Shown here: positions 44,360 to 53,335 of the stretch, one piece after another
Layout: every line of letters starts with the position of its first letter
How positions within the stretch are numbered: position 1 is the stretch's first letter
DNA from: Yeosuana aquiaggeris
Lineage (GTDB): Bacteria > Bacteroidota > Bacteroidia > Flavobacteriales > Flavobacteriaceae
Reading direction: 5' to 3'
DNA: 64,000 nucleotides
Assembly (NCBI RefSeq): GCF_044003965.1
Contig: NZ_JBAWKC010000003.1
Location: forward strand, 501,234 to 565,233
Notes under the pieces: generated by a model
The model's database searches: none
What the model was told of the DNA's origin: nothing
Seen by the model: only the letters and a program-made list of their open reading frames with translations
Program-made: the position numbers and the translations under genes

Positions 44360-44977
44360 TTAATTATTTAAAAACCTTTGAAACTTTTCAGCAAATAATC
44401 CAACATCATAACCATCAACTAAGGCGTGATTAACACTTATTGAGACATTCATTACTAAACCATCACCCGTTTTATGGGTTTTGCTAAACGCCAATTTAGG
44501 AACAGAGTCAAAATGTTTTGAAATTGGTTCTTTATGACCTGTAAAATTAACCCATGGCATAGCGGAACAATGAATACAGTCCAATCCGTTTTTTGGTGGG
44601 TACAAATCAGTTGAATTTTCTATTCTTAATTTTTCTGATTCTATATTTTCTATAAAAACCTCCAAATTCTTATGAAAATCAACAAAAGAAAATCCATATG
44701 TATGATCCTCTCTCATTATAGTTGGTGAGGCATGAATCACGTCATATTCAACCACATCTTCATTAATAACCCTAAACTTTAGGGGTTTTACGGCATTAAT
44801 TGCTTTCATACAATCATGCAAATATTTGGCAAAAAAACTCAGATTATTATCTTTTGCAAATTGATAGGCTTTTGAAACATTATACGGCATAGTAACTGCA
44901 AAATAGGGGTCCATTAACCCCCTAAAATGATAATAATGCTGCTTCCTGTTCCAGGTGTTAATGTCTAATACCTTCAT
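44360..44977 (-). CDS. chloramphenicol-acetyltransferase-like protein (CAT fold)
   Basis: 205 residues of the trimeric type A CAT fold. The catalytic His is in VNHALVDGYDVGLF (HxxxDG), with FAKYLHDCMKAINAV and TYGFSFVDF as the family strands. The acyl acceptor is unknown: many such genes in Bacteroidetes are not resistance genes. The neighbours are envelope-related, so O-acetylation of a sugar is a possible role, not a demonstrated one. It is 2 bases from the HAD gene, on the same strand. Confidence 0.85.
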   Translation of the reverse strand: MKVLDINTWNRKQHYYHFRGLMDPYFAVTMPYNVSKAYQFAKDNNLSFFAKYLHDCMKAINAVKPLKFRVINEDVVEYDVIHASPTIMREDHTYGFSFVDFHKNLEVFIENIESEKLRIENSTDLYPPKNGLDCIHCSAMPWVNFTGHKEPISKHFDSVPKLAFSKTHKTGDGLVMNVSISVNHALVDGYDVGLFAEKFQRFLNN

Positions 44978-44979
44978 CT

Positions 44980-45684
44980 CTAATTTAACAATTTTTTCAA
45001 CTCTCTTAAACTGCTAATTGTTTTATAGGTTTTTCCATTAGTTTCTTTTTCAGTTACTTGCTCATGCGCCCAAGTAGTGTGAAATGGCACATGAATGGCA
45101 TGAGCCTTTAAATGAACCAACGGTAAAATGTCTGATTTTAATGAATTACCAATCATTAAAAATTCTGAAGGTTTAATGTCTAAATGATTTAAAAGTTTTG
45201 AATAATTCACGTCTTGTTTATCACTCATCACTTCAATATGATGAAAATACTCTGTTAAACCAGATTTTTCAAGTTTACGTTCCTGATCAAGTAAATCACC
45301 TTTTGTTGCTAATATTAATCTGTATTTTTTTGATAGATCCTTAAGCACCTCTTCCACTCCATCTAATAATTCTACAGGTTTTTCAAGCATGTTTTTTCCA
45401 ATATTCAAAATATCATGAATGGTTTTTTGAGAGACATTGTGATTCGATATTTCTAAAGCCATTTCAACCATTGATAAAGCAAAGGCTTTAACGCCATAAC
45501 CATATAATGGAAGATTCTTCATTTCCATTTTAAAAAGCTCTTGATCTGTTTTATTTGGCGTTTCATATTCAACCATTAAATCACAAAACTGCTCTTCAGC
45601 CTCACGAAAATAGGTTTCATTAACCCATAAGGTGTCATCTGCATCAAAACCAATAACTTTTATGTCTTTATATTTTATTTCCAT
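44980..45684 (-). CDS. HAD-family hydrolase
   Basis: 234 residues. Motif I is GFDADDTLWVNE (catalytic DxD); the cap is C1 helical; motif II is LATKGD; the terminal motif MIGNSLKSDILP (GNSxxxD) closes the active site. The YjjG-like subclass with nucleotidase activity is likely, although linkage to kdsB invites comparison with the Kdo-8-phosphate phosphatase KdsC; KdsC is a smaller, tetrameric type and the sequence does not match it. Overlaps kdsB by 10 bases (coupled translation). Confidence 0.87.
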   Translation of the reverse strand: MEIKYKDIKVIGFDADDTLWVNETYFREAEEQFCDLMVEYETPNKTDQELFKMEMKNLPLYGYGVKAFALSMVEMALEISNHNVSQKTIHDILNIGKNMLEKPVELLDGVEEVLKDLSKKYRLILATKGDLLDQERKLEKSGLTEYFHHIEVMSDKQDVNYSKLLNHLDIKPSEFLMIGNSLKSDILPLVHLKAHAIHVPFHTTWAHEQVTEKETNGKTYKTISSLRELKKLLN

Positions 45685-46406
45685 ATTTTTCTTGCACGTT
45701 CTAAATCTTCAGGGGTATCAATTTCAACGCTATCCACATTTGACTCTACCATTTTGATGCGTCTGCCATATTCTAAATATCTGATACATTCAATTTTTTC
45801 TGAGGCTTCCAATGTTAACATAGGTAAACGATAAAAATCTAAAATAGCCTCCTTTCTAAACGCATAAACTCCTTTATGCTTAAAATATTTAGCTCCAACA
45901 TTTTTATCTCTTGGATAAGGAATTGGGCTTCTTGAAAAGTACAAAGCAAAATTATTGTTGTCAACAACCACCTTTACAGTATTAGGATTATTTATTTCAT
46001 CCCAATCTGTGATTTGCCCCATCAAAGAAGCTAAGTCTATTTTTTTATCACCATCATCTTTAAAAACTTCCATCAGTTTTAGTAAGGATTCTTTATCAGT
46101 AAATGGTTCATCACCTTGCACATTAACAACAATATCAATGTCCAAAAATTCAACGGCTTCAGCTATTCTATCACTACCACATTCATGCTCTTTTATGCTC
46201 ATCATCGCCTTACCACCATTATTTACAATTTCATCATAAATAATTTTACTGTCAGTGACAACGATGACATCATCGAATAAATTGGTTGCTACTGTAGCCT
46301 CATAAGTTCTTAAAATAACCGTTTTACCTCCAAGGTCTTGCATTAGCTTACCTGGAAAACGAGAAGCACTGTAGCGTGCTGGAATCATTGAAATTATTTT
46401 CATCAA
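45675..46406 (-). CDS. kdsB: 3-deoxy-manno-octulosonate cytidylyltransferase (CMP-Kdo synthetase)
   Basis: 243 residues with the family signatures: IIPARYSASRFPGK-like start (MIPARYSASRFPGKLM), nucleotide-binding EHECGSDRIAEAVE, NVQGDEPF, and SPIPYPRD with GVYAFRKEAIL. It activates Kdo (or 8-amino-Kdo) with CTP for lipid A-core assembly. It is the first gene of the co-directional cluster kdsB - HAD - CAT-like - kdnB - acyltransferase, a suggestive arrangement for making modified Kdo. Cytoplasmic. Confidence 0.96.
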   Translation of the reverse strand: MMKIISMIPARYSASRFPGKLMQDLGGKTVILRTYEATVATNLFDDVIVVTDSKIIYDEIVNNGGKAMMSIKEHECGSDRIAEAVEFLDIDIVVNVQGDEPFTDKESLLKLMEVFKDDGDKKIDLASLMGQITDWDEINNPNTVKVVVDNNNFALYFSRSPIPYPRDKNVGAKYFKHKGVYAFRKEAILDFYRLPMLTLEASEKIECIRYLEYGRRIKMVESNVDSVEIDTPEDLERARKIWK

Positions 46407-46451
46407 TATTTATCTAAAATGAATGTCAAAAATATAATATTTATTAAGAAC

Positions 46452-47018
46452 CTAAACTTTGGATTTAGTAAACTTTCTATATAATCTAAAAATGATTAAA
46501 AATATAAGAAAAACAAAAATGATAGCAATAACCGGAAGCACAATTGAAATGAATGACATTACAATAGCCGTTCCTGTTTCAATGAAAGAAACAACAGGAT
46601 TTCCTATTCCACCTGTGGTGGCTGTTGATGTTAATCTCGTGGCACTTGAAGTGCCAGATATGACTGCTGCTGTTCCTCCTCCAGCTATTATTGCTAATAC
46701 CCATGTAATTTCCGGATTAAAGTTGACCAGTGTTGATAAAACAATTATGGTTCCTGCTAAACCCGCTAAAGGCACTGCCATACTATCGAGCAGATTATCA
46801 ACATACGGAATAAAATAAGCAACTATTTCAACAATAGTAGCGACTCCTAAAATAATCATACTGGAAAGACTTCCAATCCATATCCAGGACTCATTCAATT
46901 CTAAAAAATTAAAATAGCCTGCCATACTAATTGCAAATAATGGCAAAAAAACCCGAAATCCAGCAGAGGCTGCAAGGCCAACCCCGAGACAGATACTTAA
47001 TATGGACTCTACATTCAC
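46452..47018 (-). CDS. DUF4126 membrane protein
   Basis: 188 residues, several membrane helices. The start VESILSICLGVGLAASAGFRVF and the GGGTAAVISGTSSATRL loop are the DUF4126 signature. Function unknown. It ends with a basic tail (RLYRKFTKSKV), so the C-terminus is probably cytoplasmic. It sits 20 bases after the RecD-like gene in the same direction and 45 bases before kdsB. Confidence 0.88.
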   Translation of the reverse strand: MNVESILSICLGVGLAASAGFRVFLPLFAISMAGYFNFLELNESWIWIGSLSSMIILGVATIVEIVAYFIPYVDNLLDSMAVPLAGLAGTIIVLSTLVNFNPEITWVLAIIAGGGTAAVISGTSSATRLTSTATTGGIGNPVVSFIETGTAIVMSFISIVLPVIAIIFVFLIFLIIFRLYRKFTKSKV

Positions 47019-47038
47019 AATCTAAATATAATCAAAAA

Positions 47039-48463
47039 CTATGCTTCAAAAAAATCATCTTTGAATCCAATTAAGTAAAGTTTTTCTTTGGCTCTTGTGA
47101 TTGCAGTATACAGCCATCTCAAATATTCCTTATCAATGCCATTTGGCAAATACGGCTGCTCCACAAAAACCGTGTGCCATTGTCCTCCCTGAGATTTGTG
47201 ACAAGTAATAGCATAAGAAAACTTAACTTGTAAGGCATTAAAATATTTATTCGATTTTATTTTTAAAAACTTCCTGTAATTACTGCTTTCAGACTCATAA
47301 TCTTTCATGACTTCTTGATATAATCTATTGGAATCCTCATAAGATAAAGATGGTGATTCAGACTCTATAGTATCAAGCAGTAAAACAGTTTCAAAGGGTT
47401 GCATTTTTGGATAATCTACCATTCTTACTTTTACTTCAGCAAAACGAAATCCGTAAAGATCTATAATATTGAAAATTTCAAGTACCTCAATAATATCGCC
47501 ATTGGCTATAAACCCCGCCTCTGTGGTTGGTTTAATCCAGAAATAATTATTTTTCACCACCATGATATAATCACCAGGGGTTAATTCGTTCTCATTAAAT
47601 AAAATTCGATCACGAATATTTTTATTGTATAAATTAGCGCGTTTATTACTTCTAACAATAATGGTAGTTTCTTCATTTCCCAAGGTACTATAGGCGTCAT
47701 TAATAGCATCCATAACTTCCTGACCATCTATTAATCTGACAATATCCTTAAAATCGCTTAAATCAAACTTGAACGAGTCATGAAACGTGTTTAATAAAGC
47801 TTCTCGTAATACCGTAGCATTAGCCAGGATTCCTGAATCCATTTCTTGTCTTACCACTTCATCAAGTTCCATTTTTGTAACTTGTTTATTATAATTTAAA
47901 CTGAGTGTGTTTTCATTTAAAGCCGGACTCAAATCTAATTTTACTGGAGGCAATTGGGCTGTATCACCAATTAAAAGCAATTTGCACTGATGTCCAGAAT
48001 ATACATATTGCATCAAATCATCCAAAAGTGATCCGTTTTCAAAAAGTTTTGATTCTCCGGGTGTATCTGGAATCATAGAGGCTTCATCAACAATAAATAA
48101 AGTGTTTTTATGCTTATTCGGCTGAAGTATAAATTTAACACCTCCATTTTTCTCTTTTTTTGGAAAATAAATTTTTTTGTGAATAGTAAAGGCTTCTTTA
48201 CCTGAATAATTGGAGATTACTTTAGCGGCTCTACCTGTTGGAGCCATTAAAACAGCACTTTTTTTTGCCTTCCATAAATTAGTCACAATTGTGCCAACAA
48301 TGGTTGTTTTCCCAGTACCTGCGTACCCTTTTAATAAATAAAGTGCATTGGGTTGCTTGTCAAAAATAAATTCAGAGAGTTGATTTAATACAATATTTTG
48401 TTTTAGGGTTGGTTCAAACGGAAATTGCTGTTTTATAAGTGAATAAAATTCAGATGAAGTCAT
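47039..48463 (-). CDS. RecD-like ATP-dependent DNA helicase
   Basis: 474 residues of the superfamily 1B type. Walker A GYAGTGKTT (46-54), motif II FIVDEASM, a motif III-like LLIGDTAQLPPV, and the C-terminal UvrD_C_2 block TCHKSQGGQWHTVFVEQ with AITRAKEKLYLIG. RecB and RecC are absent, so it is a stand-alone RecD2-like 5'-3' helicase (shorter than RecD2, lacking its N-terminal region) probably used in repair or replication restart. Cytoplasmic. Confidence 0.92.
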   Translation of the reverse strand: MTSSEFYSLIKQQFPFEPTLKQNIVLNQLSEFIFDKQPNALYLLKGYAGTGKTTIVGTIVTNLWKAKKSAVLMAPTGRAAKVISNYSGKEAFTIHKKIYFPKKEKNGGVKFILQPNKHKNTLFIVDEASMIPDTPGESKLFENGSLLDDLMQYVYSGHQCKLLLIGDTAQLPPVKLDLSPALNENTLSLNYNKQVTKMELDEVVRQEMDSGILANATVLREALLNTFHDSFKFDLSDFKDIVRLIDGQEVMDAINDAYSTLGNEETTIIVRSNKRANLYNKNIRDRILFNENELTPGDYIMVVKNNYFWIKPTTEAGFIANGDIIEVLEIFNIIDLYGFRFAEVKVRMVDYPKMQPFETVLLLDTIESESPSLSYEDSNRLYQEVMKDYESESSNYRKFLKIKSNKYFNALQVKFSYAITCHKSQGGQWHTVFVEQPYLPNGIDKEYLRWLYTAITRAKEKLYLIGFKDDFFEA

Positions 48464-48543
48464 TTAATGGCTTAAATATTTAAATTATTCAAATATAGAA
48501 ATGATTTTTATGAACATTGGTTTTTACGATTAAAAAAAAATTG

Positions 48544-48551
48544 TAGATTTG
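48544..48551 (+). promoter_or_regulatory. candidate -7 promoter box for the 48.6 kb operon
   Basis: TAGATTTG (TAnnTTTG), 40 bases before the ATG at 48592; a TTGG element lies upstream at a longer spacing than usual. Confidence 0.5.
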
Positions 48552-48591
48552 CGTAAGACCATTAATATGAAAATTAATAAATAAACTTACT

Positions 48592-49332
48592 ATGTTTAAA
48601 ATAATTATTATTGCTGTTGTTGTAATTCTAGTAACATTTGGTTTAGTAAAGCTAGTTGACAAATTTATCCCTTCAAAGTTTAAACCATTTTTAATAATTG
48701 CTCTCTGGATTCTTATTGGGTTTTTAGGCTATCAGACTTACATGTCCATTTATGAGCCTATTCAGTTCAACAAAGTTAAGAACAAAAGATATGAGGCTGT
48801 TATTAAAAGTTTAATTGACATTAGGGATTCTGAACTTGCGTACAAACAAGTGAGAGGTAAATTTACTGATAACTTTGATGACTTAGTAAAGTTTATTGAA
48901 ACAGATTCATTTACTATTACCCAAAGACGTGATAGTAGTATAGTTGATGTTGAATTAACCAAAAGATTTGGTGGAGTTACTACTTATAAGAGTATTGTTA
49001 TTGTGGACACCTTAGATCATGTTTCAGTGAAGGATTCTTTATTCAAAACATCTACCCGCTACAAAACAATGATGAACGTTCCTGTAGGACAGGAAGGTGC
49101 TAAATTTGAATTGAAAGCTGGTGTTTTAGAGCAAAATGATGTAAAAATTCCGGTTTTTGAAGCTAAGGTTAAAAAAGATATCATTTTATTTGATCAAAAC
49201 AGAGACCTTGTAATTCAAGAAAATCAGGTAGTTTCAGTTGACGGCGTTAATGGAGATGCTTTAAAAGTAGGCTCTATGGATGAAGTTAACACCAATGGAA
49301 ACTGGCCAAAAGTATATGGCGCAAACGACTAA
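48592..49332 (+). CDS. membrane-anchored protein of unknown function
   Basis: 246 residues. Two hydrophobic helices at about 3-22 and 30-50 anchor it, followed by a soluble region with KVKNKRYEAVIKSLIDIRDSELAYKQVRGKFTDNFDDLVKFIETDS, a pattern I have seen in flavobacterial proteins but cannot name. The rest is beta-rich. It is the first gene of a three-gene unit with DUF3822 and rsmD; its last 17 bases overlap the DUF3822 start. Confidence 0.75.
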   Translation: MFKIIIIAVVVILVTFGLVKLVDKFIPSKFKPFLIIALWILIGFLGYQTYMSIYEPIQFNKVKNKRYEAVIKSLIDIRDSELAYKQVRGKFTDNFDDLVKFIETDSFTITQRRDSSIVDVELTKRFGGVTTYKSIVIVDTLDHVSVKDSLFKTSTRYKTMMNVPVGQEGAKFELKAGVLEQNDVKIPVFEAKVKKDIILFDQNRDLVIQENQVVSVDGVNGDALKVGSMDEVNTNGNWPKVYGAND

Positions 49333-50137
49333 AACTTTAAATTTAAATATAAATCAAGAATTGTCCATTCAAGTAAGTTTGAGTGGACTTTCTTTTTGTA
49401 TCCTGCACAAGGATTCGAATACTATTACTTATATAAAACATATTGCATTTGAAAATAAGGTTAATCCTATTGAGCTGCTCGAAAAATTAAAACAGGTCTT
49501 TAATAGTGAAGAATTATTAAATGATAACTTTAATGCCGTCAATGTTATCCATGTTAATGATCTTTCTAGTCTGGTGCCCAAACCACTTTTTAACGAAGAT
49601 TATCTTGCAGATTATTTGAAATTTAATTTAAAAATTTTAAAATCAGATTTTATAACCTTTGATGCTATTTCAATAAATGATAGTGTTAATGTTTATGTAC
49701 CTTATGTAAACCTTAATAATTTTATTTATGATCAATATGGCAGCTTTACCTATAAGCACTTTTCAACAGTCTTAATTGAAAATATTTTAGCACTTGAAAA
49801 AAATGCTATAGAGACTAAGGTATATGTGCATATTAGCCAAGATCATTTCGAAATTATTATTGTAAATAAAGGCGAACTTTTAATCTATAATACTTTTGAT
49901 TACACTACTAAGGAAGACTTTATATACTATCTGCTTTTTACTACAGAACAATTAGAATTAAATCCGGAAACACTACATTTAGTTTTTTTAGGTGATATAA
50001 ACAAAGACAGTGAACTTTATGATGTATCTTATAAATACATTAGAAATGTAAGTTTTGGTAACAGATTTGATTCTTACAATTACAAAAATCAACCAAAAAC
50101 AAATTATTCTGATTTCACTTTAATAAAAAGTTTCTAA
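49316..50137 (+). CDS. DUF3822 family protein
   Basis: 273 residues from the ATG at 49316; an upstream in-frame ATG at 49280 lies deeper in the previous gene. The pattern (LSIQVSLSGLSFCILHKDSNTI, then FNEDYLADYLKFN and VYVPYVNLNNFIYDQYG) matches DUF3822, an actin/ASKHA-like ATPase fold found in Bacteroidetes. Function unknown; the constant pairing with rsmD suggests a conserved role. Overlaps the gene before by 17 bases and rsmD by one. Confidence 0.83.
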   Translation: MAQTTKTLNLNINQELSIQVSLSGLSFCILHKDSNTITYIKHIAFENKVNPIELLEKLKQVFNSEELLNDNFNAVNVIHVNDLSSLVPKPLFNEDYLADYLKFNLKILKSDFITFDAISINDSVNVYVPYVNLNNFIYDQYGSFTYKHFSTVLIENILALEKNAIETKVYVHISQDHFEIIIVNKGELLIYNTFDYTTKEDFIYYLLFTTEQLELNPETLHLVFLGDINKDSELYDVSYKYIRNVSFGNRFDSYNYKNQPKTNYSDFTLIKSF

Positions 50138-50676
50138 TGCGAATCATATCGGGCTTATATAAAAGCAGAAAAATTGTAGCACCCAAGAATCTACCTGTAC
50201 GCCCCACTACAGATATGGCTAAAGAAGGATTATTTAATGTTTTAAATAATTTATATTATTTTGATGATATATCAGTTTTAGATTTGTTTGCTGGTACTGG
50301 TAATATTAGCTATGAATTTGCATCAAGAGGAACCACCAGCCTCATTTGTGTGGATCAGGATTTTGGATGTATCAAGTTTATTAATCAAACGGCAGAAACG
50401 TTTAAAATGCCTATACAAACTATTAAAAGTGATGTTTTTAAATATTTAGAAAAAGCCAATATCCAAACCAATATCATTTTTGCTGATCCTCCATATGGTT
50501 TTGAGGACGAACAATTTTTTCTAATTTCTGAATTAGTTTTTAAAAACAACCTCTTGCTTGAGGGCGGCTTGCTCATTATTGAACATTCAAAGCACACTAT
50601 TTTGTCAAATCAAGATTTTTATAGTTATTCAAAAAATTATGGCAGCAATGTCTTTAGTTTTTTTGAAATAAAATAA
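50137..50676 (+). CDS. rsmD: RsmD-family 16S rRNA (guanine-966-N2) methyltransferase
   Basis: 179 residues. SAM-binding Rossmann start (LDLFAGTGNISYEFASRG), catalytic FADPPYGF (DPPY), and the N-terminal MRIISGLYKSRKIVAP with RPTTDMAKEGLFNVL, the standard RsmD beginning. It methylates G966 of 16S rRNA. Its ATG overlaps the last base of DUF3822. Cytoplasmic. Confidence 0.94.
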   Translation: MRIISGLYKSRKIVAPKNLPVRPTTDMAKEGLFNVLNNLYYFDDISVLDLFAGTGNISYEFASRGTTSLICVDQDFGCIKFINQTAETFKMPIQTIKSDVFKYLEKANIQTNIIFADPPYGFEDEQFFLISELVFKNNLLLEGGLLIIEHSKHTILSNQDFYSYSKNYGSNVFSFFEIK

Positions 50677-50735
50677 AGATCAAAAAAATATTTTTTCATA
50701 ATTCCTTTTTTTTGAGTACATTAGATTTCTCCCTA

Positions 50736-50750
50736 AGAGTCCCTGACTCT
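50736..50750. repeat. 6-bp perfect inverted repeat between rsmD and the NTF2-like lipoprotein
   Basis: AGAGTC and GACTCT separated by three bases. There is no T-run beside it, so it is not a classical terminator; it may be an operator or a small hairpin in the upstream region of the gene at 50840. Confidence 0.4.
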
Positions 50751-50839
50751 ACTCATTCTTATCTTAAACCAAAGAAATAATATTTTTTTGAGTCTTTTTT
50801 ATGGTTTGCTCTTACTATTAACCAACTAAAATCATAAAT

Positions 50840-51778
50840 ATGAAAAAATTTTTATTAATTGGATTGGCTGCTATTTTAATCACAGCTTGTGAAAAAAAAA
50901 CTAAACAATTTACAATGTCTTCTTCGGAGATTGAAGAAGCAAAAGCGCTAATAAATGATTATCAGAAAGGAGATTGGGAATCTTGGGCTACCCACTATGC
51001 CGATACAGCTAAAATTTACCATAATACATGGAAAAATGGAGCTTCAGCAGATGAAACGGCTCAATCATTAAAAGCTATTCTTAGCAATCTTTCTAGTTAT
51101 CATTTTGAAGTAGACAAAGATCTGCCTTGGTATGAAATGGTTACTAATGATAAAGGAAGTACTTGGGTCTACTTTTGGGGTAATTGGATTGGAGAACTAG
51201 CTGCGAATAATAAAAAACTTGAAATACCTGTACACTTGGCTTTTAAATTTGAAGATGGTAAAATAACGAGAGAAGAAGGGTTTTACAATCTTTCAGAATT
51301 TACAGCTGCAATGCAGCAGATAGAGAAAGAAAATGCGATGCCTGCAGATGAAAAGGCAATGATGGATAAGATTAATATTTTTGTGAGTGAATTTCTTAAT
51401 AAAAAAGACGCGTCAGTATTACCTGATATTTTAGCTGATAATTATGTAAAAACCGTTAGTGATGAAAAAGTAGCTTCTGGTAGTCAGGGATTAGTTGAAA
51501 ATATGAATCCCTTATTTGCTGGATTTCCCGATTTTAAGATTACGTTGCTTCATAAATCATCCTTCTGGGAAAATAATGTAGTCTTGCACTGGCAATTAAC
51601 TGGTACTAATACCGGAGAATTTAATGGGATTCCTGCAACCGGAAAAAAGGTTAAAGTAACTGGTATGTCACATATAGGCTTTAATAAAGAAGGAAAAGTA
51701 GCCATGGAAGATGTTTATTATGATAATTTGAGTTTAATGACTCAGATAGGGCAAACATTATCAACACCTTCTAAATAG
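50840..51778 (+). CDS. lipoprotein with two SnoaL/NTF2-like domains
   Basis: 312 residues. Lipoprotein signal LIGLAAILITACEKK with Cys16. Two NTF2-like domains in tandem: about 30-160 (INDYQKGDWESWATHYAD) and 175-305 (FLNKKDASVLPDILADNYVK, GIPATGKKVKVTGMSHIGF, the ester cyclase block). Such domains bind small hydrophobic ligands or isomerise them; the substrate is unknown. Probably co-transcribed with the exported protein 40 bases downstream. Confidence 0.85.
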   Translation: MKKFLLIGLAAILITACEKKTKQFTMSSSEIEEAKALINDYQKGDWESWATHYADTAKIYHNTWKNGASADETAQSLKAILSNLSSYHFEVDKDLPWYEMVTNDKGSTWVYFWGNWIGELAANNKKLEIPVHLAFKFEDGKITREEGFYNLSEFTAAMQQIEKENAMPADEKAMMDKINIFVSEFLNKKDASVLPDILADNYVKTVSDEKVASGSQGLVENMNPLFAGFPDFKITLLHKSSFWENNVVLHWQLTGTNTGEFNGIPATGKKVKVTGMSHIGFNKEGKVAMEDVYYDNLSLMTQIGQTLSTPSK

Positions 51779-51818
51779 AAATATTAAAAAAATTAACCAA
51801 CTAAATATTATAACTAAT

Positions 51819-52565
51819 ATGAAAACAATCAAAGCAACTTTTTTTATGGCTCTTTTAATGAGCTTTACATTTAATTTTTCTCAAGCTCAACAGCGTTATC
51901 AAATTCATGTAGATAACGTAAAACCTTCCATGGTAGGTGAATATGAGAAAACAGCAAAAGCATTTGTTGATGCCTGCAATGAGCATAATCCTGAAGGACC
52001 TTGGGTTACAGCAACAACAAATGACATGAAATACATGTACATCAGTCCTATGGAAAATTTTGCTGAATTGGATAAAAATCTTTATTCTGATATGTCAAAA
52101 GCTATGGGTGATGCGTGGGGTAAAATCTTTTCAGACTTCGATAAATGTTACGATTCTCATTCTGACTTTGTAATAACACTTGCTGAAGGATTAACCTATA
52201 TGCCTGAAGGTATTTCTATGACTCAAGAAGGATTAAATTACAGAAATTGGTATTATTTATATTATACGCCAGAAAATTCAAGAAATATTTGGGAAGCCAT
52301 GAAAGGTGTTAAGCAATTATTTGAAAGTAAAGGATCAAAAAGCTATTACAGAGTGTATAGAAGCGGTTTTGGTTGTCCAGAGAACTTTTATTTAGTTGCA
52401 GTATCTTCAAAAGATGAGTTAGATTCTGCTGTACAAGGCAAAGCCAATGAAGAAATATTAGGTGAAGAAAGAGGGCCTGTATTTGAAAAATTAATGAAAT
52501 ATGTATCTAGACTTGAAGAAGTCACAGGATACATGAGACCAGATTTATCATACTCACCTAAATAA
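51819..52565 (+). CDS. exported protein of unknown function
   Basis: 248 residues with a Sec signal peptide (LMSFTFNFSQAQQ). The mature part appears to be two ferredoxin-like repeats: QRYQIHVDNVKPSMVGEYEK and later LNYRNWYYLYYTPENSRNIW, each the start of a dabb-like or NIPSNAP-like half. I cannot assign a function. It follows the double NTF2-like lipoprotein and is closed by a terminator, so the two form a small operon of exported proteins. Confidence 0.75.
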   Translation: MKTIKATFFMALLMSFTFNFSQAQQRYQIHVDNVKPSMVGEYEKTAKAFVDACNEHNPEGPWVTATTNDMKYMYISPMENFAELDKNLYSDMSKAMGDAWGKIFSDFDKCYDSHSDFVITLAEGLTYMPEGISMTQEGLNYRNWYYLYYTPENSRNIWEAMKGVKQLFESKGSKSYYRVYRSGFGCPENFYLVAVSSKDELDSAVQGKANEEILGEERGPVFEKLMKYVSRLEEVTGYMRPDLSYSPK

Positions 52566-52613
52566 TAAACTAGTAAATCATTATTATCAACCTAACCAAC
52601 CAATTAAATAAAT

Positions 52614-52649
52614 AAAAAAGGATGCACTTAAAAAAGTATCCTTTTTTTT
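52614..52649 (+). terminator. rho-independent terminator
   Basis: GGAT and ACTT pair with AAGT and ATCC with a small GC bulge, six A residues before and eight T residues after. Confidence 0.85.
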
Positions 52650-52670
52650 AATTAAAAAATTCGGACTAAA

Positions 52671-53276
52671 ATGAAATACTTAAAAACAATTTTTCTCATA
52701 ATTCTTAGCGTAATAGCTTTGTATTATATTATAGATCGTGCTTTTCCATATGCTAATTTTAGCATAGAACAATTTGGAAATTATTATTGGCCCAACAGAT
52801 GGTGGCTTGTAGGCCATTTATTAGGAGGAATGACCGCATTACTTATTGGCCCGATTCAATTTAGCAACACATTTAGAAACCGCTATATTAAAACTCACAG
52901 AAATTTAGGTAAAGTCTACATTATTGCCATAATAATTGGCTCATTATGTGCCATGTATATGAGCTTTACAGTCGCAAAACAAGTCAATACAGCTTGGTGT
53001 ATAGCGTTGTTCTTTTTAGCATTACCTTGGCTTATAAGTGTATTAATGGCATACAGAATGATAAGACTAAAAAGAATACCACAACACAAAGAATGGATGA
53101 TTCGCTCGTATGTCATAACCTTTGCATTTGTGTTATTTCGCTTTTTAGATGAAAGCTCTTTAGCTCAATCTATTATGAAAACATTTGAAGAACGCGGCCC
53201 AACTTGTATTTGGCTCGCTTGGGCTGTACCCCTTTTCCTTACAGAGGTTTTTTTACAATGGAACAAGAAAAAATAG
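52671..53276 (+). CDS. DUF2306 membrane protein
   Basis: 201 residues with about five to six membrane helices. The HRNLGKVYIIAIIIGSLCAMYMS and IPQHKEWMIRSYVITFAFVLFR blocks are DUF2306 signatures. Function unknown. The protein lies between two terminators (52614-52649 and 53336-53369), so it is a single transcription unit. Confidence 0.87.
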   Translation: MKYLKTIFLIILSVIALYYIIDRAFPYANFSIEQFGNYYWPNRWWLVGHLLGGMTALLIGPIQFSNTFRNRYIKTHRNLGKVYIIAIIIGSLCAMYMSFTVAKQVNTAWCIALFFLALPWLISVLMAYRMIRLKRIPQHKEWMIRSYVITFAFVLFRFLDESSLAQSIMKTFEERGPTCIWLAWAVPLFLTEVFLQWNKKK

Positions 53277-53335
53277 TATCGTCAACAATATTGTTTTAAG
53301 AAAATATCTTTTATCTAACCAACCGTTTTAAATTG

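Noticed and set aside
44360..44977. Chloramphenicol resistance gene
   Set aside because: The fold is CAT-like, but chromosomal CAT-like genes of Bacteroidetes often have other acceptors; no mobile element or resistance context.
44980..45684. HAD gene next to kdsB as kdsC (Kdo-8-phosphate phosphatase)
   Set aside because: It has a cap domain and length like YjjG-type hydrolases and lacks the short tetrameric KdsC pattern.
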